A stretch of 64,000 bases of DNA from Streptococcus tangpeifui (GCF_011038795.1 NZ_JAAKDU010000001.1:1-64000), one strand, 5' to 3'. Shown: positions 52,107 through 60,918, counted from the stretch's first letter. The notes: a model not told the origin generated them from the sequence alone. Made by a program: numbers and translations.

Positions 52107-52883
52107 TTAAAAATAACAGTCAATGCCGTGTTTCAGAAAAACAGCTTGGTAATCATAAAGATCTTCTGGATGAAGGGCTGCATAGTCAGACATTTCGTAT
52201 TTGCGGTTTAGAAGTTTATATTTATTTTCTCCAAATTGATGAAAAGGGAGCAGCTGAACTTTGTCCACTTGAATATCATTAAATAGTTTTGCAAAGTGTT
52301 TGGCATCCTCTAATGAGTTATTAAAATCAGGAATAACGGGAATTCTTAAAACAATTGTTTTATTGTGTGTAAAGGCATAATTGATATTTTGAATAATAAG
52401 ATTGTTATTGACACCTGTCACCTTGCGATGACGAATCGTATTGTAGTGCTTTAAATCTGTGTAAATAAAATCAACATATTGGATTAAGTCAGTAAATTTT
52501 TCGTGTTCGGCAAAAGCTGTTGTTTCAATGGCTGTGTGAAGCCCTTCTTCTTTAGCACGTTTGAGAATGGCTTTAGCAAATTCAAACTGTGCAAAAATTT
52601 CACCGCCAGATAGAGTAAGACCGCCACCGGATTCTTCATAAAAATCGACATCTTTTTTTACTTCAAATATAATATCGTCCACTGTCTTTACTTCTCCCAT
52701 AATCGTTGGAAGCTTTGTTTCAGCATCCAGCATTTGTTCAGGCTGACGCTTTTGAGATTCAGGATTGGAACACCAAGGGCATCGCAAGGGACAGCCCTTT
52801 AAAAAAACAGTTGTACGAATGCCTGGGCCATCATGGATAGAGAAATGCTGAATATTGAAAATGATTCCTTTTTCACCAGTCAT
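52107..52883 (-). CDS. Glycyl-radical enzyme activating enzyme (radical SAM)
   Basis: 258 residues. GCPLRCPWCSNPES carries the CxxxCxxC that holds the SAM-binding 4Fe-4S cluster, and GGGLTLSGGEIFAQFEF is the activase signature (GGE motif). No eight-iron ferredoxin insert is present, so it is the short form. It abstracts hydrogen from the glycine of the partner enzyme at 54167. S. mutans has the same arrangement of activase, deoR, glycyl radical enzyme, aldolase and gldA. It is divergent from the deoR-type gene. AAGGAAGG precedes the ATG. Confidence 0.92.
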   Translation of the reverse strand: MTGEKGIIFNIQHFSIHDGPGIRTTVFLKGCPLRCPWCSNPESQKRQPEQMLDAETKLPTIMGEVKTVDDIIFEVKKDVDFYEESGGGLTLSGGEIFAQFEFAKAILKRAKEEGLHTAIETTAFAEHEKFTDLIQYVDFIYTDLKHYNTIRHRKVTGVNNNLIIQNINYAFTHNKTIVLRIPVIPDFNNSLEDAKHFAKLFNDIQVDKVQLLPFHQFGENKYKLLNRKYEMSDYAALHPEDLYDYQAVFLKHGIDCYF

Positions 52884-52941
52884 GGTTTTACCTTCCTTTT
52901 TTATCTTAATGTCAGTCTATCACAAAAACGAAATTCAATCA

Positions 52942-52955
52942 ATTACGAACGTAAT
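52942..52955. promoter_or_regulatory. Candidate DeoR-family operator 1
   Basis: ATTACG-AA-CGTAAT dyad in the activase/deoR divergent region. The left nine bases ATTACGAAC recur at 54142 before the glycyl radical enzyme gene. Confidence 0.6.
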
Positions 52956-53014
52956 CTTTTGCTTTGCTTTCTTTTTTAATATTTATCTGTTAAAATAAAT
53001 CCAGAGGTGATTGT

Positions 53015-53761
53015 ATGAAGCGTTTAGATGATATTATTAATTTAGTTTCTCAAGCTAAAAAAATAGATGTTAATACCCTATCTGAAAAGTTAGGTGTATC
53101 AAAAGTAACTGTCCGTAAAGACTTGGACAAGTTAGAAAGTAGAGGCTTACTGCATCGTGAGCATGGCTATGCAGTATTGAATAGTGGCGATGATTTAAAT
53201 GTCAGACTTTCTTATCATTATAAGATCAAAAAAGCCATTGCGGAAAGGGCAGTTGAATTGGTCAGTGATAATGAAACGATTATGATTGAATCAGGATCGA
53301 CCTGTGCTTTATTAGCAGAAGCCATTTGTCAACATAGACGTAATGTTAAAATTATTACTAATTCTTGTTTTATTGCGTCTTACGTTCGAAAGTATGATTC
53401 CTGTCAGGTGATTTTGCTTGGCGGCAATTACCAAGCTAACTCTGAAGTAACGGTTGGACCTTTGCTAAAAGAGATGGTTAAGTCGTTCCATGTTGAAAAA
53501 TTATTCGTAGGGACAGATGGCTTTGATAAAGCATTAGGTTTTATGGGAAAAGACATGATGCGGTGTGAAGTTGTTCAATATATGGCTAAATCAGCTGATG
53601 AATTAATTGTTTTAACAGATTCAAGTAAGTTTACTAAACGCAGTTTGGTCAATCAATTTGCTTTAAGCCAAGTCTCGCAAGTCATAACAGATTCTGATGT
53701 TTCAAAAACCTTACGTGAGCATTTAAGGGCTAATCATATTAATCTAAAATTGGTGGACTAA
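53015..53761 (+). CDS. DeoR family transcriptional regulator
   Basis: 248 residues. The N-terminal DeoR HTH has DVNTLSEKLGVSKVTVRKDL then LESRGLLHREHGYA, and the C-terminal sugar-phosphate-sensing domain has IMIESGSTCALLAEAI (effector-binding loop) and FVGTDGFD. It probably represses the flanking activase and the downstream enzyme operon, with a phosphorylated sugar intermediate as effector (inference). GAGGTGATT precedes the ATG. Confidence 0.93.
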   Translation: MKRLDDIINLVSQAKKIDVNTLSEKLGVSKVTVRKDLDKLESRGLLHREHGYAVLNSGDDLNVRLSYHYKIKKAIAERAVELVSDNETIMIESGSTCALLAEAICQHRRNVKIITNSCFIASYVRKYDSCQVILLGGNYQANSEVTVGPLLKEMVKSFHVEKLFVGTDGFDKALGFMGKDMMRCEVVQYMAKSADELIVLTDSSKFTKRSLVNQFALSQVSQVITDSDVSKTLREHLRANHINLKLVD

Positions 53762-54090
53762 AAATAATAATAGTGTAAAACTGCTATGAATAAAGAAAAA
53801 AGACGTTTGCTGGCTAAAACATCAATCATTTGGTGACTGACAAGTCTACTATTTTAAAAGTTTTAGAGTTAGATCAGGATCTTGATACAGCTAATCTAGG
53901 ATAAAAATTCAGTTGACATTGTTGGTTAATAAAAAAGTTTTTGGTTTAAAATAAAATCTAGAAATCTGGCTTTGTCCAGATTTTTTTGTTAAAATGTTTA
54001 GGTTTGCACAAAAAGCAAAAAGGGTCAGTGGTTTCATTCACCAAAGCTGATCCTTTTTTAAAAAAAACGATTGTATTTTAAGAAAAATAA
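53762..54090 (+). other. Gap with a decayed small reading frame and a terminator
   Basis: After deoR a start MNKEKRRLLAKTSII (53787) is broken by a stop. A shifted frame continues NHLVTDKSTILKVLELDQDL and ends near 53904, so it may be a dead small gene. The terminator at 53962 follows. Nothing else is recognised. Confidence 0.4.
53962..53987 (+). terminator. Terminator before the glycyl radical operon
   Basis: AAATCTGG/CCAGATTT hairpin followed by more Ts. Confidence 0.8.
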
Positions 54091-54122
54091 TTGCATTTCA
54101 GGGAAGATACTGTTATTATAAT
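54091..54122 (+). promoter_or_regulatory. Promoter region of the glycyl radical operon
   Basis: TATAAT at 54117-54122. The best -35, TTGCAT (54091-54096), is 20 bases away, longer than usual, so an activator or another -35 may be involved. Confidence 0.4.
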
Positions 54123-54141
54123 TTCGAAAGAAAATAAAAAA

Positions 54142-54150
54142 ATTACGAAC
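54142..54150 (+). promoter_or_regulatory. Candidate DeoR-family operator 2
   Basis: ATTACGAAC, identical to the left nine bases of the dyad at 52942. It lies just downstream of the -10, where a repressor would block transcription. Confidence 0.55.
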
Positions 54151-54166
54151 ATAAAAGGAGGAGGAA

Positions 54167-56623
54167 ATGACAGTTCAACTTTTAACTCAAAAATATACCA
54201 ATGATGTTCAAAAAAATTCTCAAAAACACTTTGGTTATTTAACAGAACGCATGTATAACTACCGTGATAAGGTTCTTGACAAGAAGCCTTACATTGATGC
54301 AGAACGTGCCCTTCTTGCTACTGAAGCTTATAAAGAACATCAGGAAAAACCAAATGTTCTTAAGCGTGCTTACATGCTTAAAAATATCTTGGAAAAAATG
54401 TCTCTCTATATTGATGACGAGACCTTGATTGTTGGTAACCAAGCTTCCGGTGATAAAGACGCACCAATCTTTCCTGAATACACCCTTGAATTTGTTTTAA
54501 ATGAACTGGATCTTTTTGAAAAACGTGATGGGGATGTTTTCTACATTACAGAAGAAACCAAAAAGCAAATTCGTGAAATTGCTCCTTTCTGGGAAAATAA
54601 TAACCTGCGTGCTCGAGCAGGTGCTATGCTTCCGGATGAAGTGCAGGTGTATATGGAAACAGGCTTCTTCGGCATGGAAGGTAAGATGAATTCCGGAGAT
54701 GCTCATTTGGCTGTCAATTATCAAAAACTACTTGAACTAGGACTCATTGGTTTTGAAAAGCGTACGCGTGAAGCTAAAGCCAATCTTGATTTGACAGATC
54801 CAGCCAGCATTGATAAATACCACTTTTATGATTCTATTTTGATTACAATAGAGGCTGTCAAGACTTATGCAGAGCGTTTTGCAGCTTTGGCAAAAGAAAT
54901 GGCAGAAACAGCTAATGCTAAACGTCGCAAAGAACTGCTTGACATTGCAGCGATTTGTGAGCACGTACCTTACCATCCAGCCAGAACCTTTGCAGAAGCT
55001 GTCCAGTCTGTCTGGTTTATCCAATGTATTCTTCAGATTGAATCAAATGGTCACTCGCTTTCTTACGGGCGTTTTGACCAATATATGTATCCATATATGA
55101 AGGCCGATATCGAAGCAGGTCGTGAAACTGAAGAGTCAATTGTTGAGCGCTTGACCAATCTTTGGATTAAGACACTGACGATTAATAAAGTGCGCAGCCA
55201 AGCCCACACCTTCTCATCTGCTGGATCACCGCTTTATCAAAATGTCACTATCGGCGGTCAGACACGTGATAAAAAAGATGCGGTTAACCCTTTGTCTTTC
55301 CTTGTTTTGAGATCAGTTGCTCAAACACATTTGCCACAGCCTAACTTGACGGTTCGTTACCATGCTGGACTTGATCCAGATTTCATGAATGAAGCTATTG
55401 AAGTGATGAAATTGGGCTTTGGTATGCCAGCCTTTAACAATGATGAAATCATCATTCCGTCTTTTATCAACAAGGGTGTAACAGAAGAAGATGCTTATGA
55501 TTATTCAGCAATTGGCTGTGTGGAAACGGCAGTTCCTGGTAAATGGGGCTATCGCTGTACCGGCATGAGTTATATGAATTTCCCTAAAGTATTGCTCATT
55601 ACTATGAATAATGGTATTGATCCAGCTTCTGGCAAACGCTTTGCCCCAGAATTTGGTCACTTTGTCAACATGAAGTCCTATGAAGAACTCAAGACTGCTT
55701 GGGATAAGACCCTTCGTTATTTGACGCGGATGAGTGTCATTGTAGAAAATAGCATTGACCTAAGTCTTGAACGTGAGGTTCCAGATATTCTTTGTTCAGC
55801 TTTGACTGATGACTGTATCGGTCGTGGTAAGCATTTGAAAGAAGGCGGTGCAGTCTATGACTACATTTCCGGACTTCAAGTTGGGATCGCTAATCTTTCT
55901 GACTCTCTGGCTGCTGTTAAGAAATTGGTCTTTGAAGAAAAACGTTTAACAACGGCTGAACTTTGGGAAGCTCTTCAATCAGATTATGCTGGTAAGCACG
56001 GTGAAGAAATCCGTCAAATGCTTATTAATGAAGCTCCTAAATACGGTAATGACAATGATTACGCAGACCAATTGGTATGTGATTGCTATGATGTTTATGT
56101 TGATGAAATTGCTAAATACCCTAATACACGCTATGGTCGTGGTCCAATCGGCGGTATCCGTTATTCAGGAACATCTTCTATCTCAGCCAATGTTGGACAG
56201 GGCCGCGGAACTTTAGCCACTCCTGATGGCCGTCATGCCGGAACACCGCTTGCTGAAGGCTGCTCGCCATCCCACAATATGGATAAGAATGGTCCAACAT
56301 CTGTGCTTAAATCTGTTTCTAAATTACCAACGGATGAAATTGTCGGCGGAGTTCTTCTCAATCAAAAAGTAAATCCACAAACCCTAGCAAAAGAAGAGGA
56401 CAAACAAAAACTTATTGCTCTGCTTCGAACCTTCTTCAACCGTCTTCACGGCTATCATATCCAGTATAATGTGGTTTCCCGCGAGACTTTGATTGACGCT
56501 CAGAAATATCCTGAAAAACATCGTGATTTGATTGTTCGTGTTGCAGGTTATTCAGCCTTCTTCAATGTTCTTTCTAAAGCAACTCAAGATGATATTATTG
56601 CACGGACAGAACACGCATTTTAA
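54167..56623 (+). CDS. Glycyl radical enzyme, dehydratase/lyase type (PflD/YbiW-like)
   Basis: 818 residues. The radical glycine is Gly794 in IVRVAGYSAFF. The thiyl cysteine is Cys451 in AIGCVETA, followed by Glu453. A Cys-X-Glu centre marks the dehydratase/eliminase branch, whereas pyruvate formate-lyase has adjacent Cys-Cys. So the common label formate acetyltransferase 2 is probably wrong for function. It stands with an FSA-type aldolase and GldA, as E. coli YbiW does with FsaA. AAGGAGGAGG gives a very strong ribosome site. The enzyme is oxygen-sensitive and needs the activase encoded at 52107. Confidence 0.9.
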   Translation: MTVQLLTQKYTNDVQKNSQKHFGYLTERMYNYRDKVLDKKPYIDAERALLATEAYKEHQEKPNVLKRAYMLKNILEKMSLYIDDETLIVGNQASGDKDAPIFPEYTLEFVLNELDLFEKRDGDVFYITEETKKQIREIAPFWENNNLRARAGAMLPDEVQVYMETGFFGMEGKMNSGDAHLAVNYQKLLELGLIGFEKRTREAKANLDLTDPASIDKYHFYDSILITIEAVKTYAERFAALAKEMAETANAKRRKELLDIAAICEHVPYHPARTFAEAVQSVWFIQCILQIESNGHSLSYGRFDQYMYPYMKADIEAGRETEESIVERLTNLWIKTLTINKVRSQAHTFSSAGSPLYQNVTIGGQTRDKKDAVNPLSFLVLRSVAQTHLPQPNLTVRYHAGLDPDFMNEAIEVMKLGFGMPAFNNDEIIIPSFINKGVTEEDAYDYSAIGCVETAVPGKWGYRCTGMSYMNFPKVLLITMNNGIDPASGKRFAPEFGHFVNMKSYEELKTAWDKTLRYLTRMSVIVENSIDLSLEREVPDILCSALTDDCIGRGKHLKEGGAVYDYISGLQVGIANLSDSLAAVKKLVFEEKRLTTAELWEALQSDYAGKHGEEIRQMLINEAPKYGNDNDYADQLVCDCYDVYVDEIAKYPNTRYGRGPIGGIRYSGTSSISANVGQGRGTLATPDGRHAGTPLAEGCSPSHNMDKNGPTSVLKSVSKLPTDEIVGGVLLNQKVNPQTLAKEEDKQKLIALLRTFFNRLHGYHIQYNVVSRETLIDAQKYPEKHRDLIVRVAGYSAFFNVLSKATQDDIIARTEHAF

Positions 56624-56641
56624 GAAAAAGAGGAAAAGAAA

Positions 56642-57310
56642 ATGGAATTTATGCTTGACACACTCAACTTAGAGGAGATTAAAAAATGGGCTGCCATCTT
56701 GCCATTAGCCGGTGTGACATCCAACCCATCTATCGCTAAAAAAGAAGGGGAGATTGACTTTTTCGAACAGATGAAAAAGGTTCGTGCTATTGTTGGCGAA
56801 GAACCAAGTCTTCATGCTCAAGTTGTTGCAGAAGATGTGGAAGGTATCATCAAAGATGCTCATAAACTTCGAGATACACTTGGAGGCAATCTCTATATTA
56901 AAATACCTGTTTCTCCAGAAGGTCTGACAGCTATTAAGCAGCTTAAAAAAGAAGGGTTTCAAATTACAGCAACGGCTATTTATACTGTTTTTCAAGGCCT
57001 TTTGGCCATTGAAGCTGGAGCAGATTATTTAGCACCTTATTACAATCGTATGGAAAATCTTAATACAGATCCAGTTGAGGTAATCAGTCAGCTTGCTTTG
57101 GCTATTGAGCGTAAACAAGCCACTACAAAAATTTTAGCCGCAAGCTTTAAAAATGTTTCTCAAATGACCAAAGCTCTAGCTGCCGGTGCTCAAGCTGTTA
57201 CCGCTGGAGCAGATATCTTTGCTGCTGGTTTTGCCAATCCGTCTATTCAAAAGGCAGTTGATGATTTTACTGCGGATTGGGAAAGTACCCAAGGACGTTC
57301 AACTATATAG
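56642..57310 (+). CDS. fsa: Fructose-6-phosphate aldolase (transaldolase-like, FSA/TalC family)
   Basis: 222 residues, a TIM barrel. [41 protein letters not shown] with the Schiff-base lysine (Lys87), DYLAPYYNR (catalytic Tyr) and LAASFKN match FSA; the end, QGRSTI, resembles the GRTSI tail of FsaA. FSA enzymes cleave ketose 6-phosphates to glyceraldehyde 3-phosphate plus dihydroxyacetone or hydroxyacetone. 18 bases after the radical enzyme gene, so co-transcribed. Confidence 0.9.
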   Translation: MEFMLDTLNLEEIKKWAAILPLAGVTSNPSIAKKEGEIDFFEQMKKVRAIVGEEPSLHAQVVAEDVEGIIKDAHKLRDTLGGNLYIKIPVSPEGLTAIKQLKKEGFQITATAIYTVFQGLLAIEAGADYLAPYYNRMENLNTDPVEVISQLALAIERKQATTKILAASFKNVSQMTKALAAGAQAVTAGADIFAAGFANPSIQKAVDDFTADWESTQGRSTI

Positions 57311-57354
57311 TATTATAGTATTTAAAAATTTTTGAGATAAAAGGAGATCCTACG

Positions 57355-58446
57355 ATGAGAATTTTTGCCAGTCCCTCTCGCTATATTCAGGGAGAAAATG
57401 CCTTATTTAATAATCCAAAGGCCATTATCAATTTAGGAAGTCGCCCAATTCTACTTTCTGACGAGACTGTTTATCAGATTATTGGACAGCAGTTTGAAAC
57501 TTATCTTAATCAAGAAGGCCTGCTTGTAAAATATGTTCCTTTTAATGGAGAAGCTTCGACAAAAGAAATTGACCGAGTTGTCTCAATTGCAGAAGAAAAC
57601 AAGAATGATTTGATTATCGGCCTTGGCGGAGGCAAGACGATTGACAGTGCAAAGGCAATTGCAGATATCCTAGAAATACCTGTTGTCATTGCTCCGACCG
57701 TAGCGTCCACAGATGCTCCAACTTCAGCCTTATCAGTTATTTACACAGAAGAAGGAGCGTTTGAAAAATATATCTTTTATTCAAAAAATCCTGATTTAGT
57801 TTTGGTAGATACGGCTGTTATCAGCAAGGCACCCGTACGGTTGTTGGCTTCAGGAATTGCTGATGGCTTGGCAACCTGGGTAGAGGCAAGAGCCGTGCTC
57901 CAAAAAAATGGCCAGACCATGGCTGGTGCCGGACAAAGTTTAGCCAGTCTTGCAATTGCTAGATCTTGTGAAGAAACTTTATTCGCTGATGGTTTGCAGG
58001 CCTTATCAGCTTGTAAAGCCAAAGTAGTGACTAAGGCTCTTGAGAATGTCATTGAAGCCAATACTTTATTAAGTGGTCTAGGATTTGAAAGCGGAGGCTT
58101 GGCTGCTGCTCATGCCATTCATAATGGATTTACAGCCCTAGAAGGAGATATTCATCATCTAACACATGGTGAAAAAGTTGCTTATGGAACATTGACACAG
58201 CTTTTCCTTGAAAACCGTCCAAAAGAAGAAATTGACAAATATATTCATTTCTATAGAGCTATTGGAATGCCAACCACTTTAGAAGAGATACACTTAGAAA
58301 ATGTTGATGATTCTGAACTTCTAAAGGTCGGCAAACAGGCGACAATTGAAGGTGAGACAATCCATCAAATGCCGTTTGAAATCAGTGCTGGTGATGTTGC
58401 CCATGCACTTTTAGCAGTCGACCAGTACAGCAAGTCGCTGGAATAA
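57355..58446 (+). CDS. gldA: Glycerol dehydrogenase family protein GldA
   Basis: 363-residue zinc-dependent dehydrogenase. GLGGGKTIDSAKA is the NAD-binding GGG motif, ASGIADGLATW holds the zinc Asp, and AHAIHNGF and LTHGEKVAYG the zinc His residues. GldA proteins interconvert glycerol/dihydroxyacetone and also reduce hydroxyacetone to 1,2-propanediol. Its place after the aldolase suggests it disposes of the C3 ketone and regenerates NAD. AAAGGAGATCC precedes the ATG. Confidence 0.93.
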   Translation: MRIFASPSRYIQGENALFNNPKAIINLGSRPILLSDETVYQIIGQQFETYLNQEGLLVKYVPFNGEASTKEIDRVVSIAEENKNDLIIGLGGGKTIDSAKAIADILEIPVVIAPTVASTDAPTSALSVIYTEEGAFEKYIFYSKNPDLVLVDTAVISKAPVRLLASGIADGLATWVEARAVLQKNGQTMAGAGQSLASLAIARSCEETLFADGLQALSACKAKVVTKALENVIEANTLLSGLGFESGGLAAAHAIHNGFTALEGDIHHLTHGEKVAYGTLTQLFLENRPKEEIDKYIHFYRAIGMPTTLEEIHLENVDDSELLKVGKQATIEGETIHQMPFEISAGDVAHALLAVDQYSKSLE

Positions 58447-58512
58447 AAAGCAATAAAAGTTAGTGAAGTATTCCTAATGAATAAGGAATGAAAATCAAAA
58501 AATATTAAAAGG

Positions 58513-58553
58513 ACAGTCTGATTTTTTGAATACCAAAGAATCAGACTGTTTTG
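58513..58553 (+). terminator. Terminator of the glycyl radical operon
   Basis: ACAGTCTGATT/AATCAGACTGT, 11 perfect pairs, then TTTTG. Confidence 0.85.
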
Positions 58554-58803
58554 TGTTTGAAAGAGCTAGAATAGAGGTAGATCAGAAGGATGAGTAGATG
58601 TAATTGTATATAATAGACTTGTTAGAAAAACACTGCTGTTGAAATCCTTCGCTTCTTTATAATAAATAATGGCAGCTAATTGCCGATGACTTAGTGAAAA
58701 AAGTACCTAAAAAAGCATTATTATATAAAAGCCTCTCCCACTAACTAATCGTCTTGTGGTAATAGAAAGAAGATTGCTTAACTTTCCAGCCTTCTTTTCT
58801 ACC
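58554..58803. other. Non-coding gap before yebC
   Basis: No gene, and no known motif apart from an imperfect GAAGA...CTTCTTTT hairpin at about 58765-58800. Confidence 0.4.
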
Positions 58804-58832
58804 TTGATTTTTAGGGGCTGACTTGCTATAAT
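58804..58832 (+). promoter_or_regulatory. yebC promoter
   Basis: TTGATT, 17-base spacer, TATAAT, with TG before the -10. Leader of about 75 bases. Confidence 0.75.
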
Positions 58833-58912
58833 AACTTAGGATTTAGCTGATTTTCTAACTTTGAATTTCAGCTTTACTGGATAAATCAAAATTGATAAAA
58901 GGAGACTTACCC

Positions 58913-59632
58913 ATGGGACGTAAATGGGCCAATATTGTTGCAAAAAAAACGGCTAAAGATGGTGCTAACTCAAAGGTTTATGCTAAGTTTGGTGTTGAAA
59001 TTTATGCAGCTGCTAAACAAGGGGAACCAGATCCAGAATCTAATTCAGCCTTGAAATTTGTTTTGGAACGGGCTAAGCAAGCGCAAGTACCTAAACACGT
59101 TATTGATAAGGCGATTGACAAGGCTAAAGGAAATACTGATGAAACCTTTGTTGAAGGGCGTTACGAAGGTTTTGGGCCAAATGGTTCAATGATTATTGTT
59201 GATACTCTTACATCAAATGTTAATCGGACAGCAGCTAATGTTCGCTCCGCTTTTGGTAAGAATGGTGGAAACATGGGAGCTTCTGGCTCTGTTTCTTATA
59301 TGTTTGACCGCAAAGGAGTCATTGTTTTCAAGGGGGATGATGCGGACAGTATTTTTGAAACCCTTCTTGAAGCTGATGTTGATGTTGATGATGTCGAAGC
59401 AGAAGATGGTAGCATCACTGTTTATACAGCTCCAACAGATCTTCATAAGGGCATGGAAGCCCTGCGTGCCAATGGTGTGGAAGAATTCCAAGTGACCGAA
59501 TTAGAAATGATTCCTCAGTCAGAAGTTACCTTGTCTGGTGAAGATTTGGATGTTTTCCAAGGCTTAATTGATGTTCTGGAAGATGATGAGGATGTGCAAA
59601 AGGTTTATCACAATGTGGACCTTGATGACTAA
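58913..59632 (+). CDS. yebC: YebC/PmpR family protein
   Basis: 239 residues from the ATG at 58913 ([20 protein letters not shown]), chosen because AAAGGAG stands 12 bases before it and the family starts this way. A start seven codons upstream overlaps that site. Three-domain YebC fold with [40 protein letters not shown] and an acidic C-terminus. Members act as transcription regulators or, as reported more recently, relieve ribosome stalling at proline runs. This one is of the short YeeN-like subgroup (inference). Confidence 0.94.
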   Translation: MGRKWANIVAKKTAKDGANSKVYAKFGVEIYAAAKQGEPDPESNSALKFVLERAKQAQVPKHVIDKAIDKAKGNTDETFVEGRYEGFGPNGSMIIVDTLTSNVNRTAANVRSAFGKNGGNMGASGSVSYMFDRKGVIVFKGDDADSIFETLLEADVDVDDVEAEDGSITVYTAPTDLHKGMEALRANGVEEFQVTELEMIPQSEVTLSGEDLDVFQGLIDVLEDDEDVQKVYHNVDLDD

Positions 59633-59644
59633 AATATTTAGATT

Positions 59645-59678
59645 AGAAGAGGTAGGGAAACATTCCTTATCTCTTTTA
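59645..59678 (+). terminator. Terminator after yebC
   Basis: AAGAGGTAGGGAA/TTCCTTATCTCTT imperfect stem, then TTTAAA. Confidence 0.6.
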
Positions 59679-59679
59679 A

Positions 59680-59928
59680 ATGCTCAAAGATAGACAGGTT
59701 GTAGGCAGCTCAAAAGTTTTAGGAGGCCTCTTGAGGTTTCTGGAATGGATAACCTGAGCTTTAAACTATGGTGAGCTGAAAGAAGGTACAAAACCATCAA
59801 AGGTTAAGCAAATAGGATGCCTCCTGCCGAAGGGTCATTTAAGATTCTAGATAGGGCTATCTTTTTTGCCCTGTCTTATGGGCGTGTTCTATCTGCAACG
59901 GCTTATGGTTTTGATTTTCAAAGGAGAT
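59680..59928. other. Possibly structured non-coding region
   Basis: Long-range complementary segments: AGGAGGC (59722) with GCCTCCT (59820), CAGCTC (59707) with GAGCTG (about 59782), AACC/GGTT, and AGATAGGGC/GCCCTGTCT (59851-59878). No gene. It matches no riboswitch I know. Confidence 0.35.
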
Positions 59929-60006
59929 ATGACTAGCTATGATAAAAAGTTGATTCTTAGAATCCGCTGCAAAGCATTACTGGGGTTCTTTGGCAGGTTT
60001 TTATAA
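59929..60006 (+). CDS. Possible 25-residue peptide ORF
   Basis: MTSYDKKLILRIRCKALLGF followed by FGRFL: basic with a hydrophobic C-terminus. AAGGAG lies 2-3 bases before the ATG, rather close. It could be a small signalling or leader peptide, but chance cannot be excluded. Confidence 0.3.
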   Translation: MTSYDKKLILRIRCKALLGFFGRFL

Positions 60007-60035
60007 CAGAAATATTTGAAAAAATCATGAAAATA

Positions 60036-60065
60036 TTGAAACCGTTCTCAAAAAAATGATATAAT
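60036..60065 (+). promoter_or_regulatory. Promoter with cre site for the CBS/ACT gene
   Basis: TTGAAA-N18-TATAAT with TG before the -10. The -35 is the start of TTGAAACCGTTCTCA (60036-60050), a full match to WTGNAANCGNWNNCW, so CcpA repression is predicted. Confidence 0.7.
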
Positions 60066-60135
60066 AGGATTGCGATAGGGGGCAGGAAAGGTCTGCTCTG
60101 TTAAATTTTTAGTGTCTAAGTGAGGTTGATAGATT

Positions 60136-60795
60136 ATGGCTGTTAGAGATTTTATGACCCGAAAGGTTGTCTATGTATCACCTGATACGACCGTTGCCCA
60201 TGCGGCGGATATCATGCGGGAACAAGGCTTACGCCGTTTGCCAGTTATTGAAAATGATAAATTAGTAGGGATTGTGACGGCTGGAACCATGGCTGAGAAC
60301 AGTCCATCTAAGGCAACCAGTCTGTCTATTTATGAAATGAATTACCTGCTCAACAAGACCAAGATTCGTGATATCATGATCAAGGATGTGGTAACTGTGT
60401 CGCCCTTTGCCAGCGTAGAAGATGCCATCTATCTGATGATGACGCACAAGGTTGGTGTGTTGCCGGTCGAAGAAAACGGTGTGGTTTCAGGGATTATTAC
60501 CGATAAAGATATTTTCCGTACCTTCTTGGAAGTCTCTGGTTATGGTGAAGAGGGGGTGCGTGTCCGTATTCTGGCTGATGATAGCGTTGGCGTTTTGGAA
60601 AAGATTGTCAGCACTATTACCAAAGAAGGTCTCAATATCCGTCGGACAGTAATTGCTGGGGCTAAGGATGGTAAGGTTGTCAATGAAATCCAAATTGATG
60701 GTAAAGCTGACATTGCTGATCTCAAGGCCAAGTTAGAAACTGTTGGCTTGGTAGTTGATGGTATTCAAGAGACGCAAGCTAAGGTTTTGTTTTAA
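60136..60795 (+). CDS. CBS-domain plus ACT-domain protein (AcuB-like)
   Basis: 219 residues. Two CBS motifs (about 1-60 and 75-135: VRDFMTRKVVYVSPDTTVAH and IRDIMIKDVVTVSPFASVED) form a Bateman module that usually senses adenine nucleotides. An ACT domain follows (about 145-215: VRVRILADDSVGVLEKIVST), which usually binds amino acids. In streptococci a gene like this sits next to the branched-chain amino acid ABC transporter, and no such genes follow here. The cre site suggests carbon-source control. Exact role unknown. Confidence 0.85.
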   Translation: MAVRDFMTRKVVYVSPDTTVAHAADIMREQGLRRLPVIENDKLVGIVTAGTMAENSPSKATSLSIYEMNYLLNKTKIRDIMIKDVVTVSPFASVEDAIYLMMTHKVGVLPVEENGVVSGIITDKDIFRTFLEVSGYGEEGVRVRILADDSVGVLEKIVSTITKEGLNIRRTVIAGAKDGKVVNEIQIDGKADIADLKAKLETVGLVVDGIQETQAKVLF

Positions 60796-60872
60796 CTAGA
60801 GATTGGGAAATTCCTTGGGTAGTTCCTTTAGTTCGTCAGAAATGAAGGTTGATTGATATTCATATTTTGGAG

Positions 60873-60901
60873 ACTGGTGGGAGAAATCTTACCAGTTTTT
60901 T
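60873..60901 (+). terminator. Terminator before tmk
   Basis: ACTGGT/ACCAGT hairpin and six Ts, ending at the tmk extended -10. Confidence 0.8.
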
Positions 60902-60909
60902 GGTAAAAT
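60901..60909 (+). promoter_or_regulatory. Extended -10 of tmk, very short leader
   Basis: TGG-TAAAAT ends nine bases before the tmk ATG. AAGG between them is too near a normal start point to act as a full ribosome site, so the mRNA may be nearly leaderless. Confidence 0.45.
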
Positions 60910-60918
60910 AAAGGTGTT

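Noticed and set aside
53787..53904. Functional small gene between deoR and the glycyl radical operon
   Set aside because: The frame is interrupted by a stop and a shift and lacks a good ribosome site. Reported as decayed.
59929..60006. ComS/SHP-type pheromone gene
   Set aside because: The 25-residue frame has no Trp-Trp end or SHP-like DxxxG pattern, and no ComR or Rgg gene or palindrome lies beside it. Retained only as a low-confidence ORF.
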